A stretch of DNA of 64,000 bases from Sphingobacteriales bacterium 39-19 (GCA_001898465.1 MKTX01000001.1:527877-591876), one strand, 5' to 3'; shown: positions 8,184 through 17,620, numbered from the stretch's first letter. Program-made: numbers and translations. The notes: generated by a model from the letters alone, not told the origin.

Positions 8184-9971
8184 TTAAAGCTTTATGACCC
8201 TGATGGTTTGGAGTAAGGAGCCAGCCTGCACTTGTATAAAATACACACTTGCACTTTGTATTTTGTGTAAAGAAACGGCCAACTGATTTCTTCCCGGTAA
8301 AAGAGCTTCTGTTTTGTGGCTAAGGAGTTTCCCATTCTCATCAATAATATTTATGACTACATTCCGGTTTATATCGCTCAGCAATGTTATGTGAACAGGC
8401 AATGACGAAGAAACGATACCGGGATAATAACTTTCAATTTTTAGTTTTGTAATATCTTTTTTATTCAGTGCTACTACCGAAGTGCGTTTAAATTGACCAT
8501 CTATATCTACTTGTTTTAAACGGTAATAAAAAACAGGAACTTGAGGAGGCAGGTTTTGATCCAGGTATGAGTAAGAGGTTGTATTTGTGCTATGACCAGA
8601 TGCATTGAGCCTGGCAATGGCTATAAAATTCTGCCCATCAGTGCTTCGTTCCAGGTCGAAATAAGCGCTGTTCACTTCATTTTCAGTTTTCCAGTGTAGG
8701 CTGATATTTTCCTGTTGCCATTGGGCAGTAAAAAGACTAATGGATACAGGGAGTATGAAATTGCTAAAATTTACCAAGCCCAGGGCGGCATTATCTGGCT
8801 GATGAAAAATTACATTTTCTATTTCAGCGGGATCATTGGTACCCCAATAATTTCCTTGGGCAGAAATGGGTTCCGGGGTATTATTATATAATGCAATATG
8901 GGGGGTGCTGGCATTGGTGTTATTATAAATGCGGTTCTTACCATCATCAGTAGTGTCGCTGTTTGCCAGGTTTCCCAAATTGGGCTGAGCGTGGCCCTGT
9001 ATTGTAATACCCCATAGGTTCCCGGTAATTTCGTTGCCGGTAACAATTGTATTTTGTGGATTGCCTGCAGAACCTCCGCTAAATGCAATACCGCTTCCGC
9101 CGGTTGCCGGATTGTTATCGGTATTATTGTTTGCAATAATATTATAGCTTACTACGCTGTTAATGTTACTGCCGCCATTAAAAGTAATGCCGTAACGGTT
9201 GTTTATAATAGTATTGCCTTTAATAATTGCATATACATTCCCAATGGGAAGAAAACCAATACCACCGGATTTGGTAGAGGCTTGCAAAATTTGGTTATCC
9301 AAAATCTTTACCGTATCGCCACCGGCACTGGTAGCGCCCAGGTTTATTTGGGGTACATTTCCATTAAGCGTGTTATTGCCCATAAAAATATTTTTAATAA
9401 TTTTTGGGGCATTGCTAATATTGGCTCCTCCTTGTATGGCGGCTCGCATATTATTCAAAAACTTACAATTACTAATTACGGGATTTGACCGAAACAACGA
9501 AATAGCAGCGTTTCCAAACGTGGATAAAGCAGAATTATATTGAAAAGTACAACTATCAATTACAATACTGCAGTCGCTAAGCCGAAGCGAATTGGCATAT
9601 TCCAGCGTAAGTTTTTTTATAAAAGAACTACTATTATTATCAATCCATACACCCAGGTACCGGTTACTGATGTTTTGGGCTGTAAATATTACCTGGTTGG
9701 GCGGGTTTATAGTTAAGGTTCCCAGCACATATAAATATGTAGCGCCTGCAAATTTTACAGTTTCATCTGTATTAATCTGAATAATATCGTTATTGCTGAT
9801 GGTAATGGTATCATTAATATAATAGGTACTCCCATCGAAACTTACATCACCCGCAGCATTGGCCACAAGGTCACTAAGATTCCAGATTACACCCGTACCG
9901 GGTGTTGTATAATTTGCAAATGCGTAGAAAGTCAGAAAAACGAATGCTAAAGAAATGTAAAATTTTTTCAT
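8184..9971 (-). CDS. Secreted right-handed beta-helix protein with T9SS type A sorting domain
   Basis: A 595-residue exported protein. The start MKKFYISLAFVFL (9971) gives a standard signal peptide; an upstream ATG at 9995 adds eight residues. Residues about 100-400 form repeats of short turns and hydrophobic strands ('NPVISNCKFLNN', 'NRYGITFNGGSNINSVVSYNIIANN'), the pattern of parallel beta-helix (PbH1) proteins. Next comes a module common in T9SS cargo ('LHWKTENEVNSAYFDLERS', 'FYYRLKQVDIDG'). The last 80 residues match the type A sorting domain ('VVINIIDENGKLL', 'VYFIQVQAGSLLQTIRVIKL'). It should be exported by Sec and then T9SS to the cell surface. No catalytic site is evident. Confidence 0.87.
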   Translation of the reverse strand: MKKFYISLAFVFLTFYAFANYTTPGTGVIWNLSDLVANAAGDVSFDGSTYYINDTITISNNDIIQINTDETVKFAGATYLYVLGTLTINPPNQVIFTAQNISNRYLGVWIDNNSSSFIKKLTLEYANSLRLSDCSIVIDSCTFQYNSALSTFGNAAISLFRSNPVISNCKFLNNMRAAIQGGANISNAPKIIKNIFMGNNTLNGNVPQINLGATSAGGDTVKILDNQILQASTKSGGIGFLPIGNVYAIIKGNTIINNRYGITFNGGSNINSVVSYNIIANNNTDNNPATGGSGIAFSGGSAGNPQNTIVTGNEITGNLWGITIQGHAQPNLGNLANSDTTDDGKNRIYNNTNASTPHIALYNNTPEPISAQGNYWGTNDPAEIENVIFHQPDNAALGLVNFSNFILPVSISLFTAQWQQENISLHWKTENEVNSAYFDLERSTDGQNFIAIARLNASGHSTNTTSYSYLDQNLPPQVPVFYYRLKQVDIDGQFKRTSVVALNKKDITKLKIESYYPGIVSSSLPVHITLLSDINRNVVINIIDENGKLLSHKTEALLPGRNQLAVSLHKIQSASVYFIQVQAGSLLQTIRVIKL

Positions 9972-10180
9972 GCTCAACAAGTTTTTAAAGGCCAAAGATA
10001 ATCAATAATCAAAGCTTTAAATTAGCCAGGCATCGCATTGAGATTTATAAAGAGCTAAATAATGATTAATTTATTCCCTGTTTGTACAGGTTCATATAAA
10101 AAAGAATGAGTATAAATGAATAAATTAAAAATTGTGGCACAATTTTTACAGATATTACAGCGAAATAAAACCGAAAAAAA

Positions 10181-10699
10181 ATGAAAAAGCTATTACTGCT
10201 ATTAACAATCAGTGCAATCTTTGTTGCATGTAAGTCAAAATCATCAGATGCTGATGCAGGCAAGGATATTATATTACAAGACTCTTCTACTATGCACAGC
10301 AGTGCTTCAGCAGATACTGCCATGGTACCCCCTGCACCCACTGCCGTGGCGCCTGCACCCGTGGTAATTGAAAAGAAAACGGTAATAGTAAAGGAAGTTC
10401 CTGCTAAATCAAATACAAGCACTACCACCACTACTACAACTCCTGCCACAAGTACTTCCACTTCTACTACAAGCGGTACTAACGAAGGAACTGCTGAAGC
10501 GCCTGCTCCACAAAAAAAGGGTATTAGTGGTGCTGCAAAAGGAGCCATTATAGGCGGCGTAGGCGGTGCAGTGGCCGGTGCGGTAATTGGTAAAAATGCA
10601 AAAGGAGCAGCTATTGGCGGTGTTATTGGTGCAGCGGGTGGCTATATCATCGGGAAAAATAAAGACAAGAAGAAAAAGGATAGCCTTAATCATCAGTAA
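10181..10699 (+). CDS. Glycine-zipper lipoprotein
   Basis: A 172-residue protein with a lipoprotein signal (MKKLLLLLTISAIFVAC, Cys17), then a Thr/Ser/Ala-rich spacer (about residues 35-110) with long Thr runs, and a C-terminal glycine zipper of alternating Gly/Ala (about residues 118-160, 'GAIIGGVGGAVAGAVIG'). It ends in a lysine-rich tail. Glycine zippers of this YMGG/SlyB-like type insert into or brace the outer membrane. The specific role is unknown. A small membrane-anchored protein follows 39 bases later. Confidence 0.83.
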   Translation: MKKLLLLLTISAIFVACKSKSSDADAGKDIILQDSSTMHSSASADTAMVPPAPTAVAPAPVVIEKKTVIVKEVPAKSNTSTTTTTTTPATSTSTSTTSGTNEGTAEAPAPQKKGISGAAKGAIIGGVGGAVAGAVIGKNAKGAAIGGVIGAAGGYIIGKNKDKKKKDSLNHQ

Positions 10700-10738
10700 A
10701 ATTTTATAAAAATTATATTACCGGGTAAATTTTAAATT

Positions 10739-10948
10739 ATGAAAAAGAAAAGCGGGTTGGGTATTTTGCTGGCTGGCATTGCTGCCTATGGGTTATATAA
10801 ATATTCAAAAATGAATGCCAATGAAAAAGCAGCATTAAAAGATAAATTAAAAACCAAGAGCAAAAAAATGTATGATGATTATGTGCCCAATGAAGTGAAA
10901 AATATTTTTAGCAAGAAAGAGCCTGGGCATACAGCATCTTCCAACTAA
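10739..10948 (+). CDS. Small single-helix protein of unknown function
   Basis: A 69-residue protein: short basic start, one hydrophobic stretch (about residues 6-22, 'GLGILLAGIAAYGLYKY'), then a charged helical tail rich in Lys. It looks like a membrane-anchored small protein with a cytoplasmic tail, broadly similar to YtxH-like proteins. It shares a strand and probably a transcript with the glycine-zipper lipoprotein, and a strong terminator follows 27 bases after its stop. Confidence 0.7.
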   Translation: MKKKSGLGILLAGIAAYGLYKYSKMNANEKAALKDKLKTKSKKMYDDYVPNEVKNIFSKKEPGHTASSN

Positions 10949-10975
10949 ATGGATAAGAGCAAAAAGTGGATACAA

Positions 10976-11001
10976 AAAGCCCCGTTATTTAACGGGGCTT
11001 T
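10976..11001. terminator. Bidirectional intrinsic terminator
   Basis: A perfect 11-bp stem (AAAGCCCCGTT / AACGGGGCTTT) with an ATTT loop sits between convergent genes. It can serve both the small protein on the plus strand and the rhomboid gene on the minus strand. Confidence 0.85.
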
Positions 11002-11014
11002 CCTTTTATATCCA

Positions 11015-11962
11015 TTAAAGACTATTGTCTTCCGATGCTTTTTTTAATATTTTCTTTTCTTCATCGGTTAAAAAATGGTAGCCTTTGGTATTTATTTTAT
11101 CTAAAATTTCATCTACTCTTTGTTGTGTAATATGAGGAGATTTTTGGTACGGGTTACGATTCCCTTTTTCATAAAAGAGCGACTCTCTTGCCGTTTTACT
11201 ATTACCCCTTCCCGAAGGGTTAAAAAGATTCATGAATGTATGATAAAAGCGATTCATCCATAAGCTGCCATCCCATCCTTTATGGAGTAATATTACAAAC
11301 AGAACACCAGCAAGCGCACCACCCAGGTGGCTTAGCTGCCAAGGCAGGGCAGCATTATGTATGTTAATCACATCTATTAAAATATAAATGGCAAGTAAAA
11401 CCCAAATGGGAACCCCGCCCCGTATATCCGGTAAAATGCGGTAAGATGGAGTAAGCATCACTACGGCTGTTGCTACAGCCATTACAGAGGCATTGGCGCC
11501 ATTAAGAAAAATATTTATGGTTTGATCGCCGGTATTCATAAAGAGATAAAACCCCGCAATAAAAAAGAGGGCACCGGCAAGCCCGCCATATATATAGACA
11601 GGGATGATCTTGGTATTACCGGATATGGATTGCAGGAGAGAGCCAAAGCACCAAAGCCAAACCATATTGGCAAAAAAAGACCAGAATGTGGCTTCAGAAA
11701 ACATCCAGGTAAAAATTGTCCAGGGCCGTTCAGATAATACAGAAAGATGGGCCGGTAAAGCAAAGTATTCAAAAATAGAAGTAAGGTATTTGCTATCGGG
11801 TTTTTCAAATGCCTGGTAACCCACCTTAATGGAATATAATAATAAAAAGAAAATAATATTGATGATGATGAGGTTTACCAGTGCATTTCTATCATCGCCC
11901 AATAAATAGCGGTAACGTTTTGTGTGTTGCCTAAATTCACTATACCTGTCAGCTTCTCCCAT
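11015..11962 (-). CDS. Rhomboid-family membrane protein, probably catalytically inactive
   Basis: A 315-residue polytopic protein of rhomboid layout: a helix near 30-50, 'FWSFFANMVWLWCFGSLLQ', a glycine-rich helix 'GGLAGALFFIAGFYLF', then 'NGANASVMAVATAVVML', and 'LSHLGGALAGVLF' with the conserved His212. In active rhomboids the catalytic serine lies in GxS(G/A). Here the aligned residue is Asn157 (codon at 11494-11492); Ser159 is two places further on. The histidine of the dyad remains. A soluble C-terminal tail of about 90 residues follows. It may act as a pseudoprotease binding membrane clients; that is inference. It is last in an rlmD-rhomboid-rhomboid run. Confidence 0.85.
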   Translation of the reverse strand: MGEADRYSEFRQHTKRYRYLLGDDRNALVNLIIINIIFFLLLYSIKVGYQAFEKPDSKYLTSIFEYFALPAHLSVLSERPWTIFTWMFSEATFWSFFANMVWLWCFGSLLQSISGNTKIIPVYIYGGLAGALFFIAGFYLFMNTGDQTINIFLNGANASVMAVATAVVMLTPSYRILPDIRGGVPIWVLLAIYILIDVINIHNAALPWQLSHLGGALAGVLFVILLHKGWDGSLWMNRFYHTFMNLFNPSGRGNSKTARESLFYEKGNRNPYQKSPHITQQRVDEILDKINTKGYHFLTDEEKKILKKASEDNSL

Positions 11963-12026
11963 AACCTGGTTAATTTAAAATGTAGATTGTAAAATTACTA
12001 ATTGCCACTTCAATTACGAGGGTTTG

Positions 12027-12641
12027 TTAACGATAATTACGATGATTTGTTTTTTTCCAATAAATGGCCAATAACAACCCGGCCACTACGCCACCCAGGT
12101 GAGCAAAGTGAGCAATATTACTGCCAGTAGGATTTACGCCACCAAAAAGATCGAGCAATGCCAGTCCGGCTACCGCCCATTTTGCCTTGATGGGAAATGG
12201 GATTGGAAAGATGAACATTTCGGTGTTGGGAAATAAATAGGCAAAGGCGCCAAATAAACCCATAATGGCCCCGGATGCACCTATAGCAGGAGCATTTGAA
12301 AGAAATAACTGGGCTACACCTGCTGCCAGGCCACAAGCGAAATAGAAAACTAAAAACCTTTTACCGCCCCATAATTTTTCTAAAACAGATCCAAATATCC
12401 ACAGCCCAAACATATTAAATAAAATATGTGCCAACCCTCCATGGGTAAACATGTGTGTGACCAGTTGATAAGGCTTAAATTGGCCGCTCTCTATGGGCCA
12501 GAGCGCCATAAAAGTGGTAATTTTTGCAAAGGGGCCGTCAAAAATATTTTGAATTAAAAAGACGGCTCCATTGAGCAATATCAGGTTCAAAACTACAGGC
12601 GTGGTGGGGTTAAATCTTTTACCGGTATTAAGATAAGACAT
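12027..12641 (-). CDS. Rhomboid family intramembrane serine protease
   Basis: A 204-residue six-helix rhomboid core with all signatures intact: 'HMFTHGGLAHILFNMFGLWIFG' (His/Asn near the active site), 'GASGAIMGLFGAFAYLFP' with catalytic Ser123, and 'AHFAHLGGVVAGLLLAI' with catalytic His181. It cleaves membrane helices within the inner membrane; substrates are unknown. It starts 22 bases after the rlmD stop and precedes the serine-less rhomboid by 64 bases, so all three genes may share a transcript. Confidence 0.93.
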   Translation of the reverse strand: MSYLNTGKRFNPTTPVVLNLILLNGAVFLIQNIFDGPFAKITTFMALWPIESGQFKPYQLVTHMFTHGGLAHILFNMFGLWIFGSVLEKLWGGKRFLVFYFACGLAAGVAQLFLSNAPAIGASGAIMGLFGAFAYLFPNTEMFIFPIPFPIKAKWAVAGLALLDLFGGVNPTGSNIAHFAHLGGVVAGLLLAIYWKKTNHRNYR

Positions 12642-12663
12642 AGGTGCAAATTTAATTTTAATA

Positions 12664-14091
12664 TTACTGCCGCAATGTTAATAATGCAACCGATTCTATA
12701 TGATGGGTGTGCGGGAACATATCTACCGGCTGAATTTTTTCTAATATATATTTTTCATGAAGCAGGGCAATATCCCTGGCCTGGGTAGCCGTATTACAAC
12801 TTACATATACGATTCGGGGTGCAGCTATTTCTAAAAGTTTACTTACTAATTTTTCATGCATACCTGCACGGGGAGGGTCGGTTATGATCACATCGGGCTT
12901 ACCCTGTTTTTCAAAAAAATGCGTATCACAAATTTCAATTACATCTCCGGCAAAAAAGGCCGCATGTGCTATATTATTGAGGGCTGCGTTTTTCTTTGCA
13001 TCTGCAATCGCCTCTTCAATAAGCTCCACACCTATTACTTTTTTGGCATACTTACTTACAAAAAGACCAATGCTCCCGGTGCCACAATACAGGTCATACA
13101 CAATTTCATTTCCTGTAAGGCCGGCAAAATCACGGGTAATGCGGTACAGTGTTTCTGCCTGGCGGGTATTGGTTTGAAAAAAAGATTTTGGGCTAATTAT
13201 AAATACCAGGTCTTCTAATTTTTCTTTTACATAACCCGGTCCAAAATAAGTGATCGGTTCCTGGTCGTACAGGCTGTCGTTCCATTTGCTGTTTACAGTA
13301 TATAACAAAGTAGTAATGCCTTTTACATTTTGCAGCAAATGATCTAACAATAATTTAATTTCTTGAGCATCTTCGTAATTCACCACAACATTCACCATCA
13401 ATTCTGTAGTAGTACAATAACGTATGATGATATTGCGCAGCCAGCCCGTATGCTGCCTGGCGTCATAAAACAGAATATTTTTCGCTTTGGCATAATCTCT
13501 TACAGTATTACGGATGCTGTTATTGATATCATCCATCAGGTGGCATTCTGTAATATTGACTACTTTATCAAAAATTCGGGGAACATGAAAGCCAATTGCG
13601 TGGGCGGGAATAAACTCCGGCTTTTCAGCGGGGTTATCTTTTTTGGTGGCAGGCTGAGCCAAAAACTCTTTATTGCTCGCCGTAAATTCCAGTTTATTCC
13701 TGTATTGCCTGGTTTGCGTGGCTCCTATTATGGGCATCATCAGGAACCCATCCAGTTTTCCAATACGCCGTAAATTTTGTTCTGCTTCCTGTTGTTTATA
13801 CTCCAGTTGTTTTGCATAAGGAAGCATTTGCCATTTGCAGCCCCCGCATATGCCAAAATGTTTACAAAACGGAACTACCCTTTGTGAGGAAGGGGTAATG
13901 ATGGAAAGAACCCGGCCTTCGGCCCAGTCTTTTTTATTTCGGGTGATCATGACATCTGCCACATCTCCCGGTACGGCATTTTCAATAAAGATCACTTTCC
14001 CGTCTAATTTGGCCAATGCTTTACCTTCGGCTGCATAGCCGGTAACTTCCAGGTTTTGTATAATTTCCTTTTGATTTCTTCGTTTACCCAC
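12664..14091 (-). CDS. rlmD: 23S rRNA (uracil-C5)-methyltransferase, RumA/RlmD type
   Basis: A 475-residue SAM-dependent methyltransferase that makes 5-methyluridine in 23S rRNA (or tRNA in some relatives). An N-terminal TRAM RNA-binding domain covers about residues 10-65. Four cysteines for the Fe-S cluster are present: Cys76, Cys82, Cys85 ('FCKHFGICGGC') and Cys183 ('TECHLMDD'). The SAM fold shows 'VYDLYCGTGSIGLF', 'DPPRAGM', and the catalytic 'SCNTATQARD' with Cys432. The only start that keeps the TRAM domain is a GTG at 14091. A -7 box ends four bases before it. Exact target position cannot be fixed from sequence. Confidence 0.9.
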   Translation of the reverse strand: MGKRRNQKEIIQNLEVTGYAAEGKALAKLDGKVIFIENAVPGDVADVMITRNKKDWAEGRVLSIITPSSQRVVPFCKHFGICGGCKWQMLPYAKQLEYKQQEAEQNLRRIGKLDGFLMMPIIGATQTRQYRNKLEFTASNKEFLAQPATKKDNPAEKPEFIPAHAIGFHVPRIFDKVVNITECHLMDDINNSIRNTVRDYAKAKNILFYDARQHTGWLRNIIIRYCTTTELMVNVVVNYEDAQEIKLLLDHLLQNVKGITTLLYTVNSKWNDSLYDQEPITYFGPGYVKEKLEDLVFIISPKSFFQTNTRQAETLYRITRDFAGLTGNEIVYDLYCGTGSIGLFVSKYAKKVIGVELIEEAIADAKKNAALNNIAHAAFFAGDVIEICDTHFFEKQGKPDVIITDPPRAGMHEKLVSKLLEIAAPRIVYVSCNTATQARDIALLHEKYILEKIQPVDMFPHTHHIESVALLTLRQ

Positions 14092-14095
14092 CGGC

Positions 14096-14103
14096 CAAAA
14101 TTA
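14096..14103 (-). promoter_or_regulatory. Bacteroidota -7 box four bases from the rlmD start codon
   Basis: TAATTTTG on the minus strand ends four bases before the GTG start, so transcription would begin at or next to the start codon, predicting a leaderless mRNA. Confidence 0.45.
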
Positions 14104-14216
14104 GGAAACGCCGGCAACTATGTCAAAAACACTTATATATCGGGTTTATTGTTAACAATATGTAATAATTTAAAGCCGTTTCCATTTAAATCAATTATAA
14201 AACGGGAGGTTTTAAA

Positions 14217-14224
14217 TACATTTG
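14217..14224 (+). promoter_or_regulatory. Bacteroidota -7 box for the 14247 operon
   Basis: TACATTTG fits TAnnTTTG and ends 22 bases before the ATG at 14247. Confidence 0.45.
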
Positions 14225-14246
14225 TTCACTTTTTTCTTTTATTATT

Positions 14247-15674
14247 ATGATAAAAATATTTACACTTACCGCTCTTTCATTTTTAGCCTTAAACGGTTTT
14301 GCACAGGGTTACCATATACAGGTACATACTCCCTACAAATCAGCAGGCATCGCATATCTTACTTATCACTTTGGAAAAAATTTAAACGTACAGGATTCTG
14401 TTGCTATTGACGACAAGGGAATTGCTCATTTTGATGGCAAAGAAAAATTACCGGGAGGTATTTATGCCTTTGTATTTCCGGGCAAAAGAAATTCGTTTGA
14501 TTTTCTTATAGATAAGGAACAAGAGGTAAACATTGTGGCAGATACCAGCAATTTGGATAAAATACAAATTACAGGATCAAAAGAAGATGAACTTTTTCAG
14601 CAATATCGCCAATTTGTAGATGGAATTGGCCGCCAGCTTACCGATGAAAGGATGGCCTATATGAGTTCTAAAACGGCTAAAGATTCGGCCATGCACGAAA
14701 AGCGCTATATGCAATTAAATAAAGAATTGAATGATTACCGTGAAACCATGATTAAAAAAAATCCCGAATCCATGATGGCAGCCTTGCTAAATGCTATGAA
14801 GGAATCACCCTATCTTAAAAAAATTCCGGTAACCCACAAAGATTCTGTAGAAGCGTATAATTATTATAAAGCCAATTACTGGATCGGCATAAATTTTATG
14901 GATGGCCGAATTATTCGCACCCCATTTTTTATACCCAAGCTGGAGCGCTACTACCGGGAAGTAATGCCCCAGTCGCCCGATTCTTTAATTAAGGATATAG
15001 ATTACCGGCTTTTATATGCTCGAAACGATAGTAACATGTATAAGTTGCTACTCAACTGGTTTACGGATGAATATATAAACCCCCGGTATATGGGCCAGGA
15101 TGCGGTATTCCTGCATTTGTTCGATAAATATCATAGCAAGGGCTTAACACCCTGGCTTACTGAAAAACAAATGGAAACCATTACCAAAAGGGCCTATATG
15201 CTTATGGCCAACCAACTGGGCGAACCGGCAGCCAATATGCAGCTATTAAACAGGAACGATAAACCCACTGCATTGTATGATGTAAAAGCAGATTATACCG
15301 TTGTTTTATTTTGGGACCCCAATTGCAGCCATTGCAAACATGAACTTCCTATTATAGACTCGGTTTACCGGGCCGACTGGCAAAAGCATAATATTAAAAT
15401 TTATGCCGTGCTTACTGAATATGATAAAAAAGCCTGGACAGATTATATTGATGAACACAAGATCAATGACTGGGTAAATGTATATCAAACAAAGCAAATG
15501 GCCGATGAAGAAGCGGCTGCACAACGCCCCGGCTTTAAACAACTTTATGATGTAATAATGACCCCCACTTTATTTTTATTAGATAAAGACAAAAGAATTG
15601 TAGCTAAAAAACTAACCTGGGATCAAATAAACGACCTGCTTAAAGTAAAACTTGCCAAGACGGCAGAAAAATAA
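14247..15674 (+). CDS. Exported thioredoxin-like protein (DUF4369/DUF5106-type plus TlpA-like domain)
   Basis: A 475-residue exported protein with a signal peptide ending near 'LNGFAQG'. Residues about 20-115 resemble the beta-rich DUF4369 module often found before thioredoxin folds in Bacteroidota. A helical middle (about 120-330) is DUF5106-like. The C-terminal third is a TlpA/AhpC-type thioredoxin fold with the redox pair Cys360-x-x-Cys363 ('FWDPNCSHCKHELP') and 'MTPTLFLLDKDKRIVAKKL' with the cis-proline. It probably handles disulfides in the periplasm. A parvulin follows after 17 bases, giving a folding-factor pair. Confidence 0.85.
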   Translation: MIKIFTLTALSFLALNGFAQGYHIQVHTPYKSAGIAYLTYHFGKNLNVQDSVAIDDKGIAHFDGKEKLPGGIYAFVFPGKRNSFDFLIDKEQEVNIVADTSNLDKIQITGSKEDELFQQYRQFVDGIGRQLTDERMAYMSSKTAKDSAMHEKRYMQLNKELNDYRETMIKKNPESMMAALLNAMKESPYLKKIPVTHKDSVEAYNYYKANYWIGINFMDGRIIRTPFFIPKLERYYREVMPQSPDSLIKDIDYRLLYARNDSNMYKLLLNWFTDEYINPRYMGQDAVFLHLFDKYHSKGLTPWLTEKQMETITKRAYMLMANQLGEPAANMQLLNRNDKPTALYDVKADYTVVLFWDPNCSHCKHELPIIDSVYRADWQKHNIKIYAVLTEYDKKAWTDYIDEHKINDWVNVYQTKQMADEEAAAQRPGFKQLYDVIMTPTLFLLDKDKRIVAKKLTWDQINDLLKVKLAKTAEK

Positions 15675-15691
15675 ACGAGAAGATTCCTATC

Positions 15692-17620
15692 ATGAAAAAA
15701 ATTGTTTTATTCGGCTTCACATTATTTGTGCTGACCCAATGCTTTGGCCAAACACTCATCTCTTATGGCCCCAATACCATTAGTAAAGAAGAGTTTTTAA
15801 AAGCCTATAATAAAAATAACACATCGGGCACCAATCGGGAAAAAGCAATAAGAGAATATATAAACTTGTACACCAATTTTAAACTCAAAGTAAAAGAAGC
15901 ATATGCCCTGCATTTAGATACGTTGCAACAAATAAAATATGATGTAGAAAACTTTAGAAACCAAATAGCCGATAATTACCTGAATGATGAAAAAGGAGTT
16001 GAAAAATTAGAAGAAGAAGCTTTTGATCGCAGTCAAAAAGATATCCATGCCCTGCACTTTATGATTCCTACACCCCCCGGTACCGATACACTCCGGGCAC
16101 ACGAAGCAGCCATTGCACTGTACAATAAATTATTACACACCCGGGATGATGCCGGCGCAGTAGCAGAAATAAGCGAACAGGTAATGCCGGCCAAGTGGGC
16201 CGACCTGGGCTACTTAACCGTATTTAATATTCCGTATGAATATGAGAATGTATTATATAATACGCCCATAGGCAAATTATCTATGCCCTTTAAAATGCCC
16301 AATGGCTGGCATATTTTAAAACCCATTGCAGAAAGGCCTGCAGTAGGAAAATGGCGTATTGCACAAATCTTATTTTCAGTACCTGATAATGCGCCCGATT
16401 ATGTGAAAGCAGCCATAAAACAGAAAGCAGACTCAGTATATCATTTAATACAAAACGGAATGAACTTTGCCTTAGCGGCAAAAGCATTTAGCGATGATAA
16501 AACCACTTACCTGGCCGAAGGTGAACTACCCGAATTTGGCACGGGGAAATATAGTAATGATTTTATGACTCCCGTTATGGCACTTCAAAAAATAAATGAG
16601 GTAAGCAAACCTTTTAAAACATCATTTGGATACCATATTATAAAACTCCTGGGCAAAACGCCAGTAGTAACAGATAAAAAGGATTTAAATAATAAAGCAG
16701 AATTAAGGAGAAAAGTATCACAAGACAGCAGGATTAATGCAGCCAAAGAAAAATTTACCAATAGCCTTATTACCCTTACCGGATTAAAACCTGCAAAAGA
16801 AGTAACCGCAAACGATCTCTATCGCTATGCCGATAGCCTGATGATAAACCCAACCGAAGAATATACCATGCACCTCCCTATCAGCCATAAGAGTGTATTA
16901 AAATTTAAAGATGGCGTAAAAATAACCGGCGCCGACTGGTTAAAATTTGTACGGGATTATAAGTCGAACTATCAACAATATAAAGGAGAAACCAATGCCC
17001 AGTTGTGGGATAAATTTATTAATTACAGTGCCGTACAGTATTATAAAGGCCATCTTGAAAAATACAATGCTGATTTTAACTTCCAGGTAAATGAATTTAA
17101 AGAAGGCAATTTATTGTTTGAAATTATGGAACGCAATGTATGGGGTAAAGCCAGTACCGATACCGAAGGACTCAAAAAATATTATGCTGATCATAAAGAA
17201 AAATATAAATGGGAAGAAAGCGCTGCTGTTTTAATTTTTAATTGTTCTACCGAAGCTTTGGCAAAAGAAACCATGGCAGCTTTAAAGGCGGGTAAAAACT
17301 GGCGCAGTATTACAGATGAAAATATAAATGTACAGGCAGACAGCAGCCGGTATGATTTATCGCAAATAGATATAAAAAATACCGAGGCCAGGCCCCCCAT
17401 CGGCACTTATTCTCCTATTACGGTTGCCAATGATGGTACTGCTTCTTTTGTAAAATATATTCAATATTTTACCGAAGGCCAGCAACGCAGTTTTGAAGAA
17501 GCAAAAGGCCTGGTAATAAACGATTATCAAAATCAACTGGAGCAAAATTGGCTGGCTGCTTTAAAGAAAAAATATCCCGTAAAAGTGAATGAGAAGATTG
17601 TTAAGCAAATGATAAAATAA
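15692..17620 (+). CDS. Periplasmic peptidyl-prolyl isomerase (SurA/PpiD-like, parvulin type)
   Basis: A 642-residue exported protein with a signal peptide (MKKIVLFGFTLFVLTQCFGQ). Two parvulin-like units are visible: residues about 115-215 ('LGYLTVFNIPYEYENVLYNTPIG', 'NGWHILKPI') and about 220-335 ('AQILFSVPDNAP', 'LPEFGTGKYSNDF', 'FGYHIIKLLG'). A long helical C-terminal region follows that could bind clients. It should help outer-membrane or secreted proteins fold. It overlaps functionally with the thioredoxin-like gene 17 bases upstream and is followed by a terminator. Confidence 0.88.
   Translation: MKKIVLFGFTLFVLTQCFGQTLISYGPNTISKEEFLKAYNKNNTSGTNREKAIREYINLYTNFKLKVKEAYALHLDTLQQIKYDVENFRNQIADNYLNDEKGVEKLEEEAFDRSQKDIHALHFMIPTPPGTDTLRAHEAAIALYNKLLHTRDDAGAVAEISEQVMPAKWADLGYLTVFNIPYEYENVLYNTPIGKLSMPFKMPNGWHILKPIAERPAVGKWRIAQILFSVPDNAPDYVKAAIKQKADSVYHLIQNGMNFALAAKAFSDDKTTYLAEGELPEFGTGKYSNDFMTPVMALQKINEVSKPFKTSFGYHIIKLLGKTPVVTDKKDLNNKAELRRKVSQDSRINAAKEKFTNSLITLTGLKPAKEVTANDLYRYADSLMINPTEEYTMHLPISHKSVLKFKDGVKITGADWLKFVRDYKSNYQQYKGETNAQLWDKFINYSAVQYYKGHLEKYNADFNFQVNEFKEGNLLFEIMERNVWGKASTDTEGLKKYYADHKEKYKWEESAAVLIFNCSTEALAKETMAALKAGKNWRSITDENINVQADSSRYDLSQIDIKNTEARPPIGTYSPITVANDGTASFVKYIQYFTEGQQRSFEEAKGLVINDYQNQLEQNWLAALKKKYPVKVNEKIVKQMIK

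Noticed and set aside
10066-10548. 160-codon Val/Ala-rich minus-strand frame
   Set aside because: Antisense of the Thr/Ser and glycine-rich lipoprotein; its bias is explained by the repeats of the real gene.
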